This document shows positions 9,352 to 21,988 of a stretch of 64,000 bases of DNA, piece after piece; positions within the stretch are counted from its first letter, which is position 1; every line of letters begins with the position of its first letter. The position numbers and the translations under genes were made by a program. The notes beneath the pieces are model-generated. The model did not search any database and had not been told where the DNA came from. It was given only the letters and a program-made list of their open reading frames with translations. The DNA is from Paraburkholderia phosphatilytica (GTDB lineage Bacteria > Pseudomonadota > Gammaproteobacteria > Burkholderiales > Burkholderiaceae), in the NCBI RefSeq assembly GCF_003443895.1, contig NZ_QQOA01000010.1, positions 62,001-126,000 on the forward strand, read 5' to 3'.

Positions 9352-11355
9352 ATGATTTCCCCCCTCGAAATGACGCTGTTCCTGCTGCTCGCTTCGGTGG
9401 CGGGGGTGGTCGTCTTTCGCTATCTGAATCTGCCGCCGATGCTCGGCTATCTGACCGTGGGCATCATCGTCGGGCCGCATGCGCTGCGCATCGTGCCCGA
9501 TTCGAGCGGCGCGCAGAATCTCGCGGAATTCGGCGTCGTGTTCCTGATGTTCTCGATCGGCCTCGAGTTTTCGCTCGCGAAGCTGCGCTCGATGCGCCGC
9601 GCGGTGTTCGGTCTCGGCCTCTTGCAGGTGCTCGGCACGGTGATCGTCGCGGTCGCGCTCGGTCTTGTGCTTGAGCGCTGGGTGCACATCACGTGGCAGG
9701 CGAGCGTCGCGCTGGGCGGCGCGCTCGCGATGTCGTCGACGGCAATCGTCAGCAAGATGCTCGCGGAACGGCTTGAGCTCGAAACCGCGCACGGCCGCAA
9801 CATCCTCGGCGTATTGCTGTTCCAGGACCTCGCGGTGGTGCCGCTGCTGATCGTGATCTCGGCGTTCGGCGGTGATTCCGGCGACCTGATGCGCGCGCTC
9901 GGGCTCGCCGCGGTGAAGATCGTCGTTGCGCTGTCGCTGCTCCTGATAGTCGGGCAGAAGTTCATGACGCGCTGGTTCAACGTCGTCGCGCGGCGCCGCT
10001 CGCAGGAGCTGTTTGTGCTGAACCTGCTGCTCGTCACGCTGGGCGCGGCGTTCGTCACCGACAAGTTCGGGCTGTCACTCGCGCTCGGTGCGTTCATCGC
10101 GGGCATGCTGATTTCGGAAACGCCGTACCGGCATCAGGTGGAAGAGGACATCAAGCCGTTTCGCGACGTGCTGCTCGGGCTCTTCTTCGTGACCACGGGC
10201 ATGCTGCTCAACCCGCACGTGATCTGGCAGCACCCGTTCATCGTCGCGGGCTTCCTGATCGGGCCGGTGTTGCTGAAGGCGGTGCTGATCACCGCGCTGT
10301 CGCGCGTGTTCGGCGCGACGCCCGGCGTGGCGATGCGAACCGGTCTCGGCCTCGCGCAGGCGGGCGAATTCGGGTTCGTGCTGATCAACCTGATTCTCGA
10401 CAAGCATCTCGTCGACGCGACGCTCCTGCAGGCCATTCTCGCCGCGATGCTGCTGTCGATGCTCGCGGCGCCATTCCTGATCCAGAACGCGGACCGGATC
10501 GTGCTGCGGCTGTCCGCATCCGAATGGATGATGCAGTCGTTGCAGATGACGCGCATCGCGACGCAGAGCATCAAGCAGAGCGGTCACGTGATCATCTGCG
10601 GATACGGTCGCGCGGGGCAGAATCTCGCGCGCATGCTGGAGCACGAAGGCCTGTCGTACGTCGCGCTCGACCTCGATCCCGATCGCGTGAGCGCCGCGGC
10701 GGCCGCGGGCGAATCGGTGGTGTTCGGCGATGCCGCGCGGCGCGAATCGCTGCTCGCGGCTGGTATCCACCGCGCCGCGACGCTCGCGGTCACGTATGCG
10801 AACACGCCGTCGGCGTTGCGCGTGCTGCACAACGTGCACGAGCTCGAACCGACCTTACCGGTGATCGTGCGTACCGTCGATGATGCCGATCTCGAGAAGC
10901 TGCTCGCCGCTGGCGCGACCGAGGTGATTCCTGAGATCGTCGAGGGCAGCCTGATGCTCGCGTCGCACACGCTCGTCGTGATGGGCGTGCCGATGCGTCG
11001 TGTGGTGCGGCGGGTCGAAGAGATGCGTGACGAGCGCTACAGCCTGCTGCGCGGCTACTTCCACGGCGCCGACGACGTCGAGGACGACGATGGCCACGAG
11101 CAGGTACGGCTACAATCGGTGCCGGTCGATGCGAGTGCCGACGCCGTCGGCCGCACGCTGGCGGAGCTGGGCCTCTTCGATATCGGCGTCGAGGTGACGG
11201 CGATCCGCCGGCACGGCATTCGCGGTGTCGAGCCCGATCCGTCGACGAAGCTGCGCGCGAACGACATCGTCGTGCTGCGCGGCTTGCCGGAAGCGCTGGC
11301 CGAAGCCGAAGAGCGGCTCTCGCGCCATCGGCGCCAGGGCGCCGCGGCCGCCTGA
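9352..11355 (+). CDS. Kef/CPA2-family monovalent cation:proton antiporter with RCK domain
   Basis: 667 residues from the ATG at 9352 ([18 protein letters not shown]); the earlier ATG at 9338 is in another frame. About 12-13 membrane helices fill residues 1-390 (Na_H_Exchanger domain, with the conserved FQDLAVVP motif). A TrkA-N/RCK nucleotide-binding domain starts at about residue 410 ([18 protein letters not shown]). A TrkA-C domain lies near 580-660. The architecture matches KefB/KefC/YbaL potassium efflux proteins; I do not assign which. A glutathione-sensing ancillary KefF/KefG is not adjacent. It diverges from kdsD and is followed by apt 37 bases later. Confidence 0.9.
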   Translation: MISPLEMTLFLLLASVAGVVVFRYLNLPPMLGYLTVGIIVGPHALRIVPDSSGAQNLAEFGVVFLMFSIGLEFSLAKLRSMRRAVFGLGLLQVLGTVIVAVALGLVLERWVHITWQASVALGGALAMSSTAIVSKMLAERLELETAHGRNILGVLLFQDLAVVPLLIVISAFGGDSGDLMRALGLAAVKIVVALSLLLIVGQKFMTRWFNVVARRRSQELFVLNLLLVTLGAAFVTDKFGLSLALGAFIAGMLISETPYRHQVEEDIKPFRDVLLGLFFVTTGMLLNPHVIWQHPFIVAGFLIGPVLLKAVLITALSRVFGATPGVAMRTGLGLAQAGEFGFVLINLILDKHLVDATLLQAILAAMLLSMLAAPFLIQNADRIVLRLSASEWMMQSLQMTRIATQSIKQSGHVIICGYGRAGQNLARMLEHEGLSYVALDLDPDRVSAAAAAGESVVFGDAARRESLLAAGIHRAATLAVTYANTPSALRVLHNVHELEPTLPVIVRTVDDADLEKLLAAGATEVIPEIVEGSLMLASHTLVVMGVPMRRVVRRVEEMRDERYSLLRGYFHGADDVEDDDGHEQVRLQSVPVDASADAVGRTLAELGLFDIGVEVTAIRRHGIRGVEPDPSTKLRANDIVVLRGLPEALAEAEERLSRHRRQGAAAA

Positions 11356-11392
11356 TTCCCCAGCAACACCTGAGTTTTCACGGGAGACATTC

Positions 11393-11983
11393 ATGTCCAA
11401 CGCGCCTACAAGTGCGCCTACGCCTGGACCCACTGAGGCACCGGTCAATGCGGCCGCGTTCATTCACAGCCAGATCCGCACCGTGCCCGACTGGCCGCAG
11501 CCGGGCGTGCAGTTCCGCGACATCACGCCGCTGCTGCAGCATCCGAAGGCGTTTCGCGTGCTGATCGACCTGTTCGTCGAACGGTACGTGGATGCGAAGC
11601 TCGATTTCGTCGCGGGCCTGGATGCACGCGGTTTCATCATCGCGCCGATCGTCGCGTACGAGCTGAACGTCGGCTTCATTCCGATCCGCAAGGTTGGCAA
11701 GCTGCCGTACAGGACCGTTTCCGAGTCGTACCAGCTGGAGTACGGCGAAGCGACCGTCGAGATTCACGAAGACGCCTGCAGGCCCGGCGATCGCGTCGTG
11801 ATCATGGACGACCTGATCGCGACCGGCGGCACGATGATGGCCGGCCGCAATCTGCTGGGCAAACTCGGCGCGGTGGTCGTGGAAGGCGCGGCAATTGTCG
11901 ACCTGCCCGACCTCGGCGGTTCGGCGCTGCTGCGCAAGGCCGGCCTGCCGCTCTACACGGTCACGGCGTTCGGCGGACATTGA
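11393..11983 (+). CDS. apt: Adenine phosphoribosyltransferase
   Basis: 196 residues from the ATG at 11393, preceded by a GGGAGA ribosome-binding site. It converts adenine and PRPP to AMP. The PRPP-binding motif [14 protein letters not shown] and the family segments [20 protein letters not shown] and GLDARGFI are intact. The first 20 residues are a Pro/Ala/Thr-rich tail longer than in E. coli Apt. The core begins at about residue 23 ([11 protein letters not shown]). It follows the Kef-type gene on the same strand and may be co-transcribed with it. Confidence 0.95.
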   Translation: MSNAPTSAPTPGPTEAPVNAAAFIHSQIRTVPDWPQPGVQFRDITPLLQHPKAFRVLIDLFVERYVDAKLDFVAGLDARGFIIAPIVAYELNVGFIPIRKVGKLPYRTVSESYQLEYGEATVEIHEDACRPGDRVVIMDDLIATGGTMMAGRNLLGKLGAVVVEGAAIVDLPDLGGSALLRKAGLPLYTVTAFGGH

Positions 11984-12043
11984 GCGCTTGCGGCGCTGCC
12001 GCTACGTTTCAACATCGAAGGCAACAACCACGAGGTTCACGCG

Positions 12044-12658
12044 ATGCCCAATTTCCTGCTGTTTCTCGCGACGTCGCTCGCGATCACGTTCGCGCCCGGC
12101 CCCGACAACATGCAGGTGCTCGCGCGCGGCATCTCGCAGGGGCGCGCCGCCGGCTTCGTGTCCGCGCTCGGCTTCGCGGCCGGCATCACGTTCCACACGA
12201 CGCTTGCCGCGCTCGGCGTCGCGGCCGTGCTGCGCTCGTCGCCGGTCGCGTTCCAGGTCATCAAGCTCGCCGGTGCCGCGTACCTGATCTGGATCGGCAT
12301 CAAGGCATTGCGCAGCCGCGGGCTTGCCACCGCACACGAACGTCCGCCGCAACCGCTGGCGTCGATCTTCCGCCAGAGCGTGCTCGGCAACATGATGAAC
12401 CCGAAGGTGACGCTGTTCTTCGTCGTGTTCCTGCCGCAGTTCGTCGATCCACATGGCGCGCAGAGCGTCACGCTGCAGATGCTCGAACTGGGCGTGTTGT
12501 TCATGCTGCAGACGGTGGTCGTGTTTTCGCTGTTCGGCGTGTGCGCCGGCATGATCGGCGGCTGGCTGAAGCGCAAGCCGCGCGTTGGCGTGTGGCTCGA
12601 TCGTCTTGCTGGTGCGACGTTTATTGCTATCGGCATCCGCGTTGCGTTGCGCGACTGA
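12044..12658 (+). CDS. LysE/RhtB-family amino-acid exporter
   Basis: 204 residues with about six predicted membrane helices. The family N-terminal motif FAPGPDNMQVLARGISQGR lies at residues 18-36, and a GAAYLIWIGIKALRS stretch follows. Members export amino acids or homoserine lactones by proton exchange; the substrate here cannot be read from sequence. It starts 60 bases after apt on the same strand and is followed after 78 bases by the Nudix gene. No regulator is adjacent. Confidence 0.9.
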   Translation: MPNFLLFLATSLAITFAPGPDNMQVLARGISQGRAAGFVSALGFAAGITFHTTLAALGVAAVLRSSPVAFQVIKLAGAAYLIWIGIKALRSRGLATAHERPPQPLASIFRQSVLGNMMNPKVTLFFVVFLPQFVDPHGAQSVTLQMLELGVLFMLQTVVVFSLFGVCAGMIGGWLKRKPRVGVWLDRLAGATFIAIGIRVALRD

Positions 12659-12736
12659 GCGTGCCGCGCGATGCGCCCGTGTCCGTGACACGCGCATCGT
12701 CGCTTGCCATGAATAGCTGCTGAAGAGGAATTGCCG

Positions 12737-13579
12737 ATGACGTTGCCCTGTATTTCGCTTGCGCGCCGTTTCGATCCGGCCGCGCATCGTCCGTTCGTGA
12801 TCGGCGCGGAACAGGTCGGCTGGATTCGCGCGTCGGACGTTGCGCTGCTCGCGCGCTGGCCCGACGTGTTCGCGTGCAACGGCGAGCGCGTCGTGCTGTC
12901 GCCGCGCTTCGATACCGTCGATCTGCGCAGTGCGGCGCTCGGCGCCGTGATCGGCGCGCTCGCGGCGGACGGTCGGATTCCCGGCTGGCGCGACGAGACT
13001 TACGCGATCCGCAACGCGTTCGATGCATCGCCGCTCGCGTTCATCGAACGTGCGGCGTCGCGTTTCTTCGGCACGATGACGTACGCGGTGCACCTGAACG
13101 GCATCGTAGAATACGGGGATCGCGCGCCGCAGCTGTGGATCGCGCGTCGCAGCGACACCAAGGCGACCGATCCGGGCATGCTCGACAACGTCGTCGCGGG
13201 CGGTATCGGCTGGGGTTTCGGCGTGGCCGAGACGATCGTCAAGGAGTGCTGGGAAGAAGCGGGCATTCCGGCGGACATCGCCGGGCGCGCTGCACCTGGG
13301 CGCACGGTGCACGTGCTGCAGTCGCTGCCCGAAGGCACGCAGGCCGAGCAGATCTTCGTCTACGACCTCGCGCTGCCCGACGATTTCGCGCCGCGCAACC
13401 AGGACGGCGAGGTCGGCGAGCACCGGCTTGCGAGCGTCGAAAAAACGGCGCGCTGGATCGAGGAGGGCGCGATGACGGTCGACGCGAGTCTCGCGACGCT
13501 GGACTGCCTCTTGCGGCGCAACTGGATCGACCACGACGCGTGCGAAGGCATCGATACACTGTTCGAGCCGCCGTACTGA
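12737..13579 (+). CDS. DUF4743/Nudix hydrolase (Tnr3-like, possible damaged-thiamin-diphosphate phosphatase)
   Basis: 280 residues. The ATG at 12737 is chosen over the in-frame TTG at 12731 because GAAGAGGAA ends 6 bases before it. An N-terminal DUF4743 region precedes the Nudix domain with VAGGIGWGFGVAETIVKECW and EEAGI at about residues 154-178. In the Nudix consensus G-x5-E-x7-RE-U-x-EE-x-GU, the first Glu is Phe and the Arg is Lys. This degeneracy is, to my knowledge, typical of the eukaryotic Tnr3/Nudix20 relatives, which act on oxidised or oxy forms of thiamin diphosphate. That function is inferred by family only. Neighbours give no further hint. Confidence 0.8.
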   Translation: MTLPCISLARRFDPAAHRPFVIGAEQVGWIRASDVALLARWPDVFACNGERVVLSPRFDTVDLRSAALGAVIGALAADGRIPGWRDETYAIRNAFDASPLAFIERAASRFFGTMTYAVHLNGIVEYGDRAPQLWIARRSDTKATDPGMLDNVVAGGIGWGFGVAETIVKECWEEAGIPADIAGRAAPGRTVHVLQSLPEGTQAEQIFVYDLALPDDFAPRNQDGEVGEHRLASVEKTARWIEEGAMTVDASLATLDCLLRRNWIDHDACEGIDTLFEPPY

Positions 13580-13651
13580 CCCGCGTTTATGCAGCGGCGC
13601 GCACCACCCGCATCACGCATTGAAGCATTGAAGAAGGGAGTATTCGAGGTC

Positions 13652-14521
13652 ATGTCGACCGATCACAGCTTTATCCTCAAGCTCGCCTGCGCAGACCGCC
13701 CGGGCATCGTCCACGCGGTGTCGGGCTTTCTGTTCGAGCGTGGCAGCAACATTCTGGACTCCGCGCAATTCGGCGACAGCCACACCGGCGAGTTCTTCAT
13801 GCGCGTGCACTTCCAGCAGGTGGGCGGCGATCCCGGCCTCGACGTGCTGCGCACCGACTTCGCGGCGCTCGCCGAACAGTTCGGCATGCGCTGGGAACTG
13901 CACGACGCGTCGGTGAAGCCGCGCGTGGTGATCATGGTGTCGAAGATCGGCCATTGCCTGAACGATCTGCTGTTCCGCTACCGCACCGGCCAGCTCGCGA
14001 TCGACATTCCGGCGATCATCTCGAACCACAAGGAGTTCTATCAGCTCGCCGCGAGCTACGACATTCCGTTCCATCATTTCCCGCTGACGTCGTCCGCGCC
14101 GGACGCGAAGGCCGCACAGGAAGCGCGCGTGCTGGAAGTGATCGACGAACATCAGGCGGATCTCGTGGTGCTCGCGCGCTACATGCAGATCCTGTCGCCG
14201 CAGCTGTGCGAACGGCTGACGGGCCGTGCGATCAACATCCATCATTCGTTCCTGCCGAGCTTCAAGGGTGCGAAGCCGTACTACCAGGCGTTCGACCGCG
14301 GTGTGAAGCTGATCGGCGCTACCGCGCACTACGTGACGACGGATCTCGACGAAGGTCCGATCATCGAGCAGGAAGTGGAGCGGGTCGATCACAGCATGAC
14401 GCCGGACCAGCTCACGGCGATCGGCCGCGACGTGGAGTGCGTGACGCTCGCGCGGGCGGTGAAGTGGCACGTCGAGCACCGCATCGTGCTGAACGGCAGC
14501 AAGACGGTGGTGTTTCGCTGA
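13652..14521 (+). CDS. purU: Formyltetrahydrofolate deformylase PurU
   Basis: 289 residues from the ATG at 13652 (MSTDHSFILKLACADRPGI), preceded by GAAGAAGGGAG at some distance. The N-terminal ACT domain (residues 6-90) is followed by a formyl-transferase fold with VLARYMQILSPQLCERL, INIHHSFLPSFKGAKPY and IGATAHYVTTDLDEGPII, including the catalytic Asn-His-Asp set. It hydrolyses 10-formyl-THF to formate and THF, balancing one-carbon pools. The frame extends upstream over the Nudix stop but has no family similarity. The gene ends before a strong terminator. Confidence 0.95.
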   Translation: MSTDHSFILKLACADRPGIVHAVSGFLFERGSNILDSAQFGDSHTGEFFMRVHFQQVGGDPGLDVLRTDFAALAEQFGMRWELHDASVKPRVVIMVSKIGHCLNDLLFRYRTGQLAIDIPAIISNHKEFYQLAASYDIPFHHFPLTSSAPDAKAAQEARVLEVIDEHQADLVVLARYMQILSPQLCERLTGRAINIHHSFLPSFKGAKPYYQAFDRGVKLIGATAHYVTTDLDEGPIIEQEVERVDHSMTPDQLTAIGRDVECVTLARAVKWHVEHRIVLNGSKTVVFR

Positions 14522-14577
14522 GGTTCGTTTACGCCTGGTGCAGGGAAACTCCGCAGGCGCGAATTGCGGACAAAAAA

Positions 14578-14600
14578 GCCGGCTGCGAGCCGGCCTTTTT
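14578..14600. terminator. Bidirectional intrinsic terminator between purU and the AI-2E gene
   Basis: Inverted repeat GCCGGCT / AGCCGGC with a 3-base loop, flanked by six A on the left and five T on the right. It lies between the convergent purU (+) and permease (-) genes and has a T-run in both directions. Confidence 0.85.
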
Positions 14601-14654
14601 GCGCTTTGCTGCCCAGGCACGTGCGCTTGTGCTTTCAGCAGCCTCACACCAGTC

Positions 14655-15740
14655 TCACACCAGCCGCAGATAAATCAGCTCGCGCTTCACGTACGCATAA
14701 AAAATCGGCGCGGCGATCACCCCGGGCACGCCGAACGCGGCCTCCATCACGAGCATCGCGACGAGCAGCTCCCACGCGCGCGCCTCGATCTGCCCGCCGA
14801 CGATCTTCGCGTTCAGGAAATACTCGAGCTTGTGGATCAGGATCAGGAAGCCGAGCGCCGTGACGGCCGCGGGGAAGCTCACCGACAGCGCAACCGCGAC
14901 GATCAGCGTGTTCGAGATCAGGTTGCCGATCACCGGCAGCAGGCCGACGATGAACGTGACGAGCACGAGCGTCTTCGAGAGCGGCAGCCTTGCGTGGAAC
15001 AGCGGCAGGAACACGAGCAGGAACAGGCCCGTGAAGGTGGCGTTGATCGCGGAAATCTTGATCTGCGCGAACACGATGCGGCGGAACGCGTCCGAGAAGC
15101 GGCTGACGCGCGCGACGAACGCGGTGGAGAGCGGCAGCCGCTGCGTATGCTTCTGCGCGCCGACCGCGATGATCGCGCCGATGATCATGCCGATCACCAC
15201 GTGCGTGACGCCGCGCGCGAGATTCTTGCCGCCTTGCTGCAGCATGTTCGCGTGCTCGTGCATCATCGACGCGGCGCGCTGTTTGATCTCGTCGGCATCC
15301 ACCGGCAGGCTGTTCGCGATCGACTGCGGCACGCGTGTGCGGAACTGGTCGATCAGCGCCATCGCCTGGTCGAGCAGGTTCTGCACGCTCGGCACGTCGT
15401 GTTCGAAGTGCTCGATGATGCCGAGCGTGAGGCCCGTCAGCGCGCCGACAATCAGCGTGGCCAGCAGCACGACCGACAGCCAGCGCGCGCGCTTGCCGGA
15501 CATGTGCCGCTCGATGCGCGGCGCGATCATGTGCACCAGCTGAAACACGAGCATGCCGGCGAGCAGCGCGCCCAGCAGGTCGAGACGCAGCACCGCCCAC
15601 ATCGCGAGGAGCGCGACCACATAGCTGCCGATCTCGACCGCCGACAGCTTCGGCAGGCTCATATCGCTCGTGAGCCTGACCGGGCGTGGGCGCAGATCCT
15701 GGACCTGGCCGTCGTCGGATGCCTCGTTTCGCTTAACCAT
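14655..15740 (-). CDS. AI-2E family transporter (PerM/YdiK/TqsA-type membrane protein)
   Basis: 361 residues, polytopic: two hydrophobic segments near residues 35-75, one near 85-105, then a soluble helical region and five more helices at about 150-340. The closing stretch FGVPGVIAAPIFYAYVKREL matches the C-terminus of the AI-2E transporter family (formerly UPF0118). Members include TqsA, linked to AI-2 export, and sodium/proton antiporters; the substrate cannot be assigned here. The start ATG at 15740 gives a hydrophilic N-terminus; an internal Met near residue 27 (MSLPKLSAVEIGSYVV) is an alternative. It lies 42 bases after uvrA on the same strand. Confidence 0.85.
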   Translation of the reverse strand: MVKRNEASDDGQVQDLRPRPVRLTSDMSLPKLSAVEIGSYVVALLAMWAVLRLDLLGALLAGMLVFQLVHMIAPRIERHMSGKRARWLSVVLLATLIVGALTGLTLGIIEHFEHDVPSVQNLLDQAMALIDQFRTRVPQSIANSLPVDADEIKQRAASMMHEHANMLQQGGKNLARGVTHVVIGMIIGAIIAVGAQKHTQRLPLSTAFVARVSRFSDAFRRIVFAQIKISAINATFTGLFLLVFLPLFHARLPLSKTLVLVTFIVGLLPVIGNLISNTLIVAVALSVSFPAAVTALGFLILIHKLEYFLNAKIVGGQIEARAWELLVAMLVMEAAFGVPGVIAAPIFYAYVKRELIYLRLV

Positions 15741-15782
15741 GACTTTAGGATCTCCGGCCCGCCCGTTCTTGTGTGTGGGGGC

Positions 15783-18662
<2,880 letters not shown>

Positions 18663-19038
18663 GAACCTGGCGGGAGGGGAGAAGGGCTAAACCTGCTACT
18701 ATAACGACTTTTCCAGACCGCCGTTACGGTTGCCTGACAGGCCGCGCAAGCGCCTCGGGCGGCTCGCGACCGGCCGGTCGCAGGCGGGCAGCACGCGCCG
18801 CGGGAGCAGCCTCGCAGCGGTTGGGCCACCGCGGTTGCCACGGCGGGCCGCGTCTCGCGAAAGCCCCGTGAATCGCGTTCCGGCGCGACGAAAATATGAC
18901 GGTAGCCGTGGCGTCCGCGCCGGCAGTTTCGGGTGCCGGCGGTGCGCGTTGGGTTACGATGCGCGTGCCTGGTGCGTCGTCGCGTGTTTCGCGTTCTGCG
19001 TGCCGCATTCTCATTCGAAAAATCGCTCCCGATTCCCG
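18663..19038. other. Divergent intergenic region uvrA / MFS
   Basis: 376 bases without a supported gene. A TATAGT hexamer on the minus strand at 18703-18698 could be the uvrA -10 element, but no good -35 accompanies it. No LexA box, no strong palindrome and no ribosome-binding site for a small open frame was found. The MFS frame continues upstream to 18730, but that part has no membrane or family character. Confidence 0.5.
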
Positions 19039-20232
19039 ATGTCCAATCCGTCCGCCACATCCTCACGCATGAGCGCGTCCGAAATGCGCGCAACCGTGTC
19101 GCTCGCCGCGATTTTCGCGCTGCGCATGCTGGGCCTCTTCATGATCATGCCGGTTTTCTCGGTGTACGCGAAAACCATTCCCGGCGGCGACAACGTGCTG
19201 CTGGTCGGCATTGCGCTGGGCGCGTACGGCGTCACGCAGTCGCTGCTCTACATCTTCTACGGCTGGATCTCGGACAAGGTCGGGCGCAAGCCCGTCATCG
19301 CGACGGGCCTCCTGATCTTCGCGATCGGCAGCTTCGTCGCGGCGGTGGGGCACGACATCGGCTGGATCATCGCCGGCCGCGTGATCCAGGGGATGGGCGC
19401 GGTGTCGTCGGCGGTGCTCGCGTTCATCGCAGACCTGACCTCGGAAGAACATCGTACGAAGGCGATGGCGATGGTGGGCGGGAGCATCGGCCTCTCGTTC
19501 GCGGTGGCGATCGTCGGCGCGCCGATCGTGTTCCACTGGATCGGTATGAACGGGCTGTTCGCGGTGGTCGGCGTGCTGTCCGTGCTGGCGGTCGGTGTCG
19601 TGCTGTGGATCGTGCCGGACGCGCCGAAGCCGGTGCACGTTCGCGCGCCGTTCGCGGAAGTGCTGCACAACGTCGAACTGCTGCGCCTCAACTTCGGCGT
19701 GCTGGTGCTGCACGCTACGCAGACGGCGCTCTTCCTGGTCGTGCCGCGCATTCTGGTGGCGGGCGGCCTGCCGGTCGCATCGCACTGGATGGTCTATCTG
19801 CCGGTGATGGGCATCAGCTTCGTGCTGATGGTGCCGGCCATCATCGCCGCCGAAAAGCGCGGGCATATGAAATCCGTGCTGGTGAGCGCAGTCGCTCTTA
19901 TCCTTATTGGCCAGTTACTTCTCGGCGCGGGTCCGCATACCATACTGATGGTGGCGGGCGTCCTCCTGATCTACTTCCTCGGCTTCAATATCCTGGAAGC
20001 GTCGCAGCCGTCGCTGGTATCGAAACTCGCGCCGGGCACCCGCAAGGGCGCGGCCGTTGGCGTCTACAACACCACGCAATCGATCGGCCTCGCGCTGGGT
20101 GGTATGCTCGGCGGATGGCTTCTGAAGTTCGCCGGTCAGAGCGCGGTGTTCTTCGCGTGTTCGGCACTCGTGTTCTGCTGGCTGATCGTGGCGGCGAACA
20201 TGAAGGCGCCGCCCGTGCGACACCGGGCCTGA
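19039..20232 (+). CDS. MFS transporter (12-helix DHA1-like)
   Basis: 397 residues from the ATG at 19039 ([20 protein letters not shown]). About 12 membrane helices are present, starting with [23 protein letters not shown] motif A is [20 protein letters not shown] at about residues 74-93. It resembles the YajR-type drug/proton antiporters but lacks the C-terminal YAM domain of E. coli YajR. The uvrA-MFS-ssb order is common in Burkholderia, so this is a conserved neighbour rather than an acquired pump. Substrate unknown. ssb follows after 118 bases. Confidence 0.88.
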   Translation: MSNPSATSSRMSASEMRATVSLAAIFALRMLGLFMIMPVFSVYAKTIPGGDNVLLVGIALGAYGVTQSLLYIFYGWISDKVGRKPVIATGLLIFAIGSFVAAVGHDIGWIIAGRVIQGMGAVSSAVLAFIADLTSEEHRTKAMAMVGGSIGLSFAVAIVGAPIVFHWIGMNGLFAVVGVLSVLAVGVVLWIVPDAPKPVHVRAPFAEVLHNVELLRLNFGVLVLHATQTALFLVVPRILVAGGLPVASHWMVYLPVMGISFVLMVPAIIAAEKRGHMKSVLVSAVALILIGQLLLGAGPHTILMVAGVLLIYFLGFNILEASQPSLVSKLAPGTRKGAAVGVYNTTQSIGLALGGMLGGWLLKFAGQSAVFFACSALVFCWLIVAANMKAPPVRHRA

Positions 20233-20350
20233 CGTCCGGGCACGGCGCGGCTGGCTCGCCGCCACGCCTGAGCGCCGGCGGCATGCGAATCGAAGGGCAA
20301 ACGGGCGCGCCGGGGTCGCGTCACCCGTAATGGAATCAACTGGAGAAATC

Positions 20351-20887
20351 ATGGCATCAGTGAACAAGGTCATCCTCGTGGGCAATCTGGGCGCCGACCC
20401 GGAAGTGCGCTATCTGCCGAGCGGCGACGCCGTCGCGAACATTCGCCTTGCGACCACCGATCGCTACAAGGACAAGAGCTCCGGCGAGATGAAGGAAATG
20501 ACCGAATGGCACCGTGTGTCGTTCTTTGGACGGCTCGCGGAAATCGTGTCGGAATACCTGAAGAAGGGCTCATCGGTCTATATCGAAGGCCGTATCCGTA
20601 CGCGCAAGTATCAGGCGCAGGACGGCACGGACCGCTACTCGACCGAAATCGTCGCGGACCAGATGCAGATGCTGGGCGGCCGCGGCTCGATGGGCAGCGG
20701 CGGCGGTGATGACGCGGGCTACAGCCGCGAGCCGGCTGAGCGTAGCGGCGGCCGCACGGGCGGCGGTGGCGGTGGTGCACGCAGCGGTGGCGGCGGCGGT
20801 GGCGGTGGCGGTGGCGGTGGCGCGAGCCGTCCGCAGGCGCCGGCCGGTGGCGGCTTCGACGAGATGGACGACGACATTCCGTTCTGA
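20351..20887 (+). CDS. ssb: Single-stranded DNA-binding protein
   Basis: 178 residues from the ATG at 20351, with TGGAGAAATC just upstream; an in-frame ATG 21 bases earlier adds residues not found in the family. The OB-fold occupies residues 1-110 ([20 protein letters not shown] and further). A linker almost purely of glycine follows (two runs at about residues 134-158, encoded by GGC/GGT repeats). The acidic tip DDDIPF, which docks RecO, PriA, ExoI and other partners, is intact. A terminator follows 28 bases later. Confidence 0.97.
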   Translation: MASVNKVILVGNLGADPEVRYLPSGDAVANIRLATTDRYKDKSSGEMKEMTEWHRVSFFGRLAEIVSEYLKKGSSVYIEGRIRTRKYQAQDGTDRYSTEIVADQMQMLGGRGSMGSGGGDDAGYSREPAERSGGRTGGGGGGARSGGGGGGGGGGGGASRPQAPAGGGFDEMDDDIPF

Positions 20888-20915
20888 TTTCCCGGCCTCG
20901 GAACATCAGTACCGA

Positions 20916-20940
20916 AACCCCGCCTTGTGCGGGGTTTTGT
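20916..20940 (+). terminator. Intrinsic terminator after ssb
   Basis: Stem AAACCCCGC / GCGGGGTTT with a 5-base loop (CTTGT) followed by TTGTTTTT on the plus strand. It lies between convergent ssb and lysR and probably serves ssb. Confidence 0.85.
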
Positions 20941-20987
20941 TTTTCCGCGACTTGTCCCGCGCGCCGCACGCCGTGCGGCTTCAGGCA

Positions 20988-21884
20988 TCAGGCGAACAGC
21001 CGCGTGAGCGCGTCGCGCGCGTTCGATACGAGCTGCGTTTCGCCGAGCCGGCCCGGCAGCAGGTGAAACTCGACCGCGGGTAGCGGTGGCAACTGCACGC
21101 TGGGCGCACACGGCACAAGCCCGCCGCCAACCGACGATTCGTTGAGACACGACACGCCCAACCCCGCCTTCAACGCCAGCTGCAACCCCGCCACGCCCGA
21201 CGCCGAGTGCGAAATCAGATACGGCACCTGACGCTCATCGAGCAGCTTCACGACGAAGCGCTGCAGCTGGCAGCTCGTGGGCAGCAGCACCAGGTGATAG
21301 GGCGGCTGCGGGCGCGCTTCGCCGTCGGCGGACGTCACCCAGACGAGCTTTTCCCGCCTGATCACGGTGCCCTTCGTTGCGGTTTCCGCCGCGATCCTGC
21401 CGCTGCCTTTCCGGGCCGGCGTCACAATGCGCAGCGACAGACCGATGTCGAACGTGGCGTCATCGCCAGCGCTGCTGTCGATCACCGCGCTTGGCAGGAC
21501 CGTGACGTGCAGCCGCAGCCGCGGGTGCTGCTCCGAGAACGTCTTCAGGACGCGAGCGACGTCGTGCGGGCGGTAATAGTCCGTGATCGCGATGCGCAGT
21601 TCGCCGTCGAGCGAACGCCCTTGCAGATCCTCGAATGCCGCTTCGCTCATCGCGATGATCCGTCGCGCGTGATCGAGCAGACGCGCGCCTGCGGGTGTCG
21701 CCGTGACGCCATGCTTGCCGCGCACGAAGAGCGGCTGGCCGGCGCGTTCCTCGAGCTTTTTCAGCTGTTCGCTGACCGACGACTGCGACAGAAAGACACG
21801 CTCAGCCGCCGCCGAAACGCTGCCTGCCTCCGCCACCGCGACGAACGTCCTCAGCTGGGTGAAATCGAAACCGCGTGTGCTCAT
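20988..21884 (-). CDS. LysR-family transcriptional regulator
   Basis: 298 residues from the ATG at 21884 (MSTRGFDFTQLRTFVAVAEA). The winged helix-turn-helix covers residues 5-65 (SVSAAAERVFLSQSSVSEQL), followed by the periplasmic-binding-like effector domain. The frame reaches back across the intergenic region, but that extension contains the promoter. It diverges from an MFS gene 104 bases away, so it very likely controls that gene and itself. Effector unknown. Confidence 0.9.
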   Translation of the reverse strand: MSTRGFDFTQLRTFVAVAEAGSVSAAAERVFLSQSSVSEQLKKLEERAGQPLFVRGKHGVTATPAGARLLDHARRIIAMSEAAFEDLQGRSLDGELRIAITDYYRPHDVARVLKTFSEQHPRLRLHVTVLPSAVIDSSAGDDATFDIGLSLRIVTPARKGSGRIAAETATKGTVIRREKLVWVTSADGEARPQPPYHLVLLPTSCQLQRFVVKLLDERQVPYLISHSASGVAGLQLALKAGLGVSCLNESSVGGGLVPCAPSVQLPPLPAVEFHLLPGRLGETQLVSNARDALTRLFA

Positions 21885-21888
21885 GATG

Positions 21889-21914
21889 ATTCGGAATATC
21901 CGATGGATTCCATC
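21889..21914. promoter_or_regulatory. Overlapping LysR-type operator palindromes
   Basis: TCGGA-ATA-TCCGA at 21891-21903 is a perfect inverted repeat and fits the LysR T-N11-A rule exactly. It overlaps a second perfect repeat, GATGGA-T-TCCATC, at 21902-21914. Both sit just before the lysR start codon and about 75-100 bases before the divergent MFS start. A CCGATGG half-site recurs at 21931-21937. Confidence 0.65.
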
Positions 21915-21988
21915 AAATAATCCTGCTTTTCCGATGGTGTGTCCAGTCTTACGATGGCCGCAAGACTTCTCTTTCGGAACGGATCGAC

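Noticed and set aside
14578..14600. Riboswitch near purU
   Set aside because: The structure is downstream of the gene and is a plain bidirectional terminator.
18663..18760. LexA/SOS box in front of uvrA
   Set aside because: Looked for CTGT-N8-ACAG and CTG-N10-CAG; CTGGAAAAGTCGTTAT is the nearest and lacks the right half.
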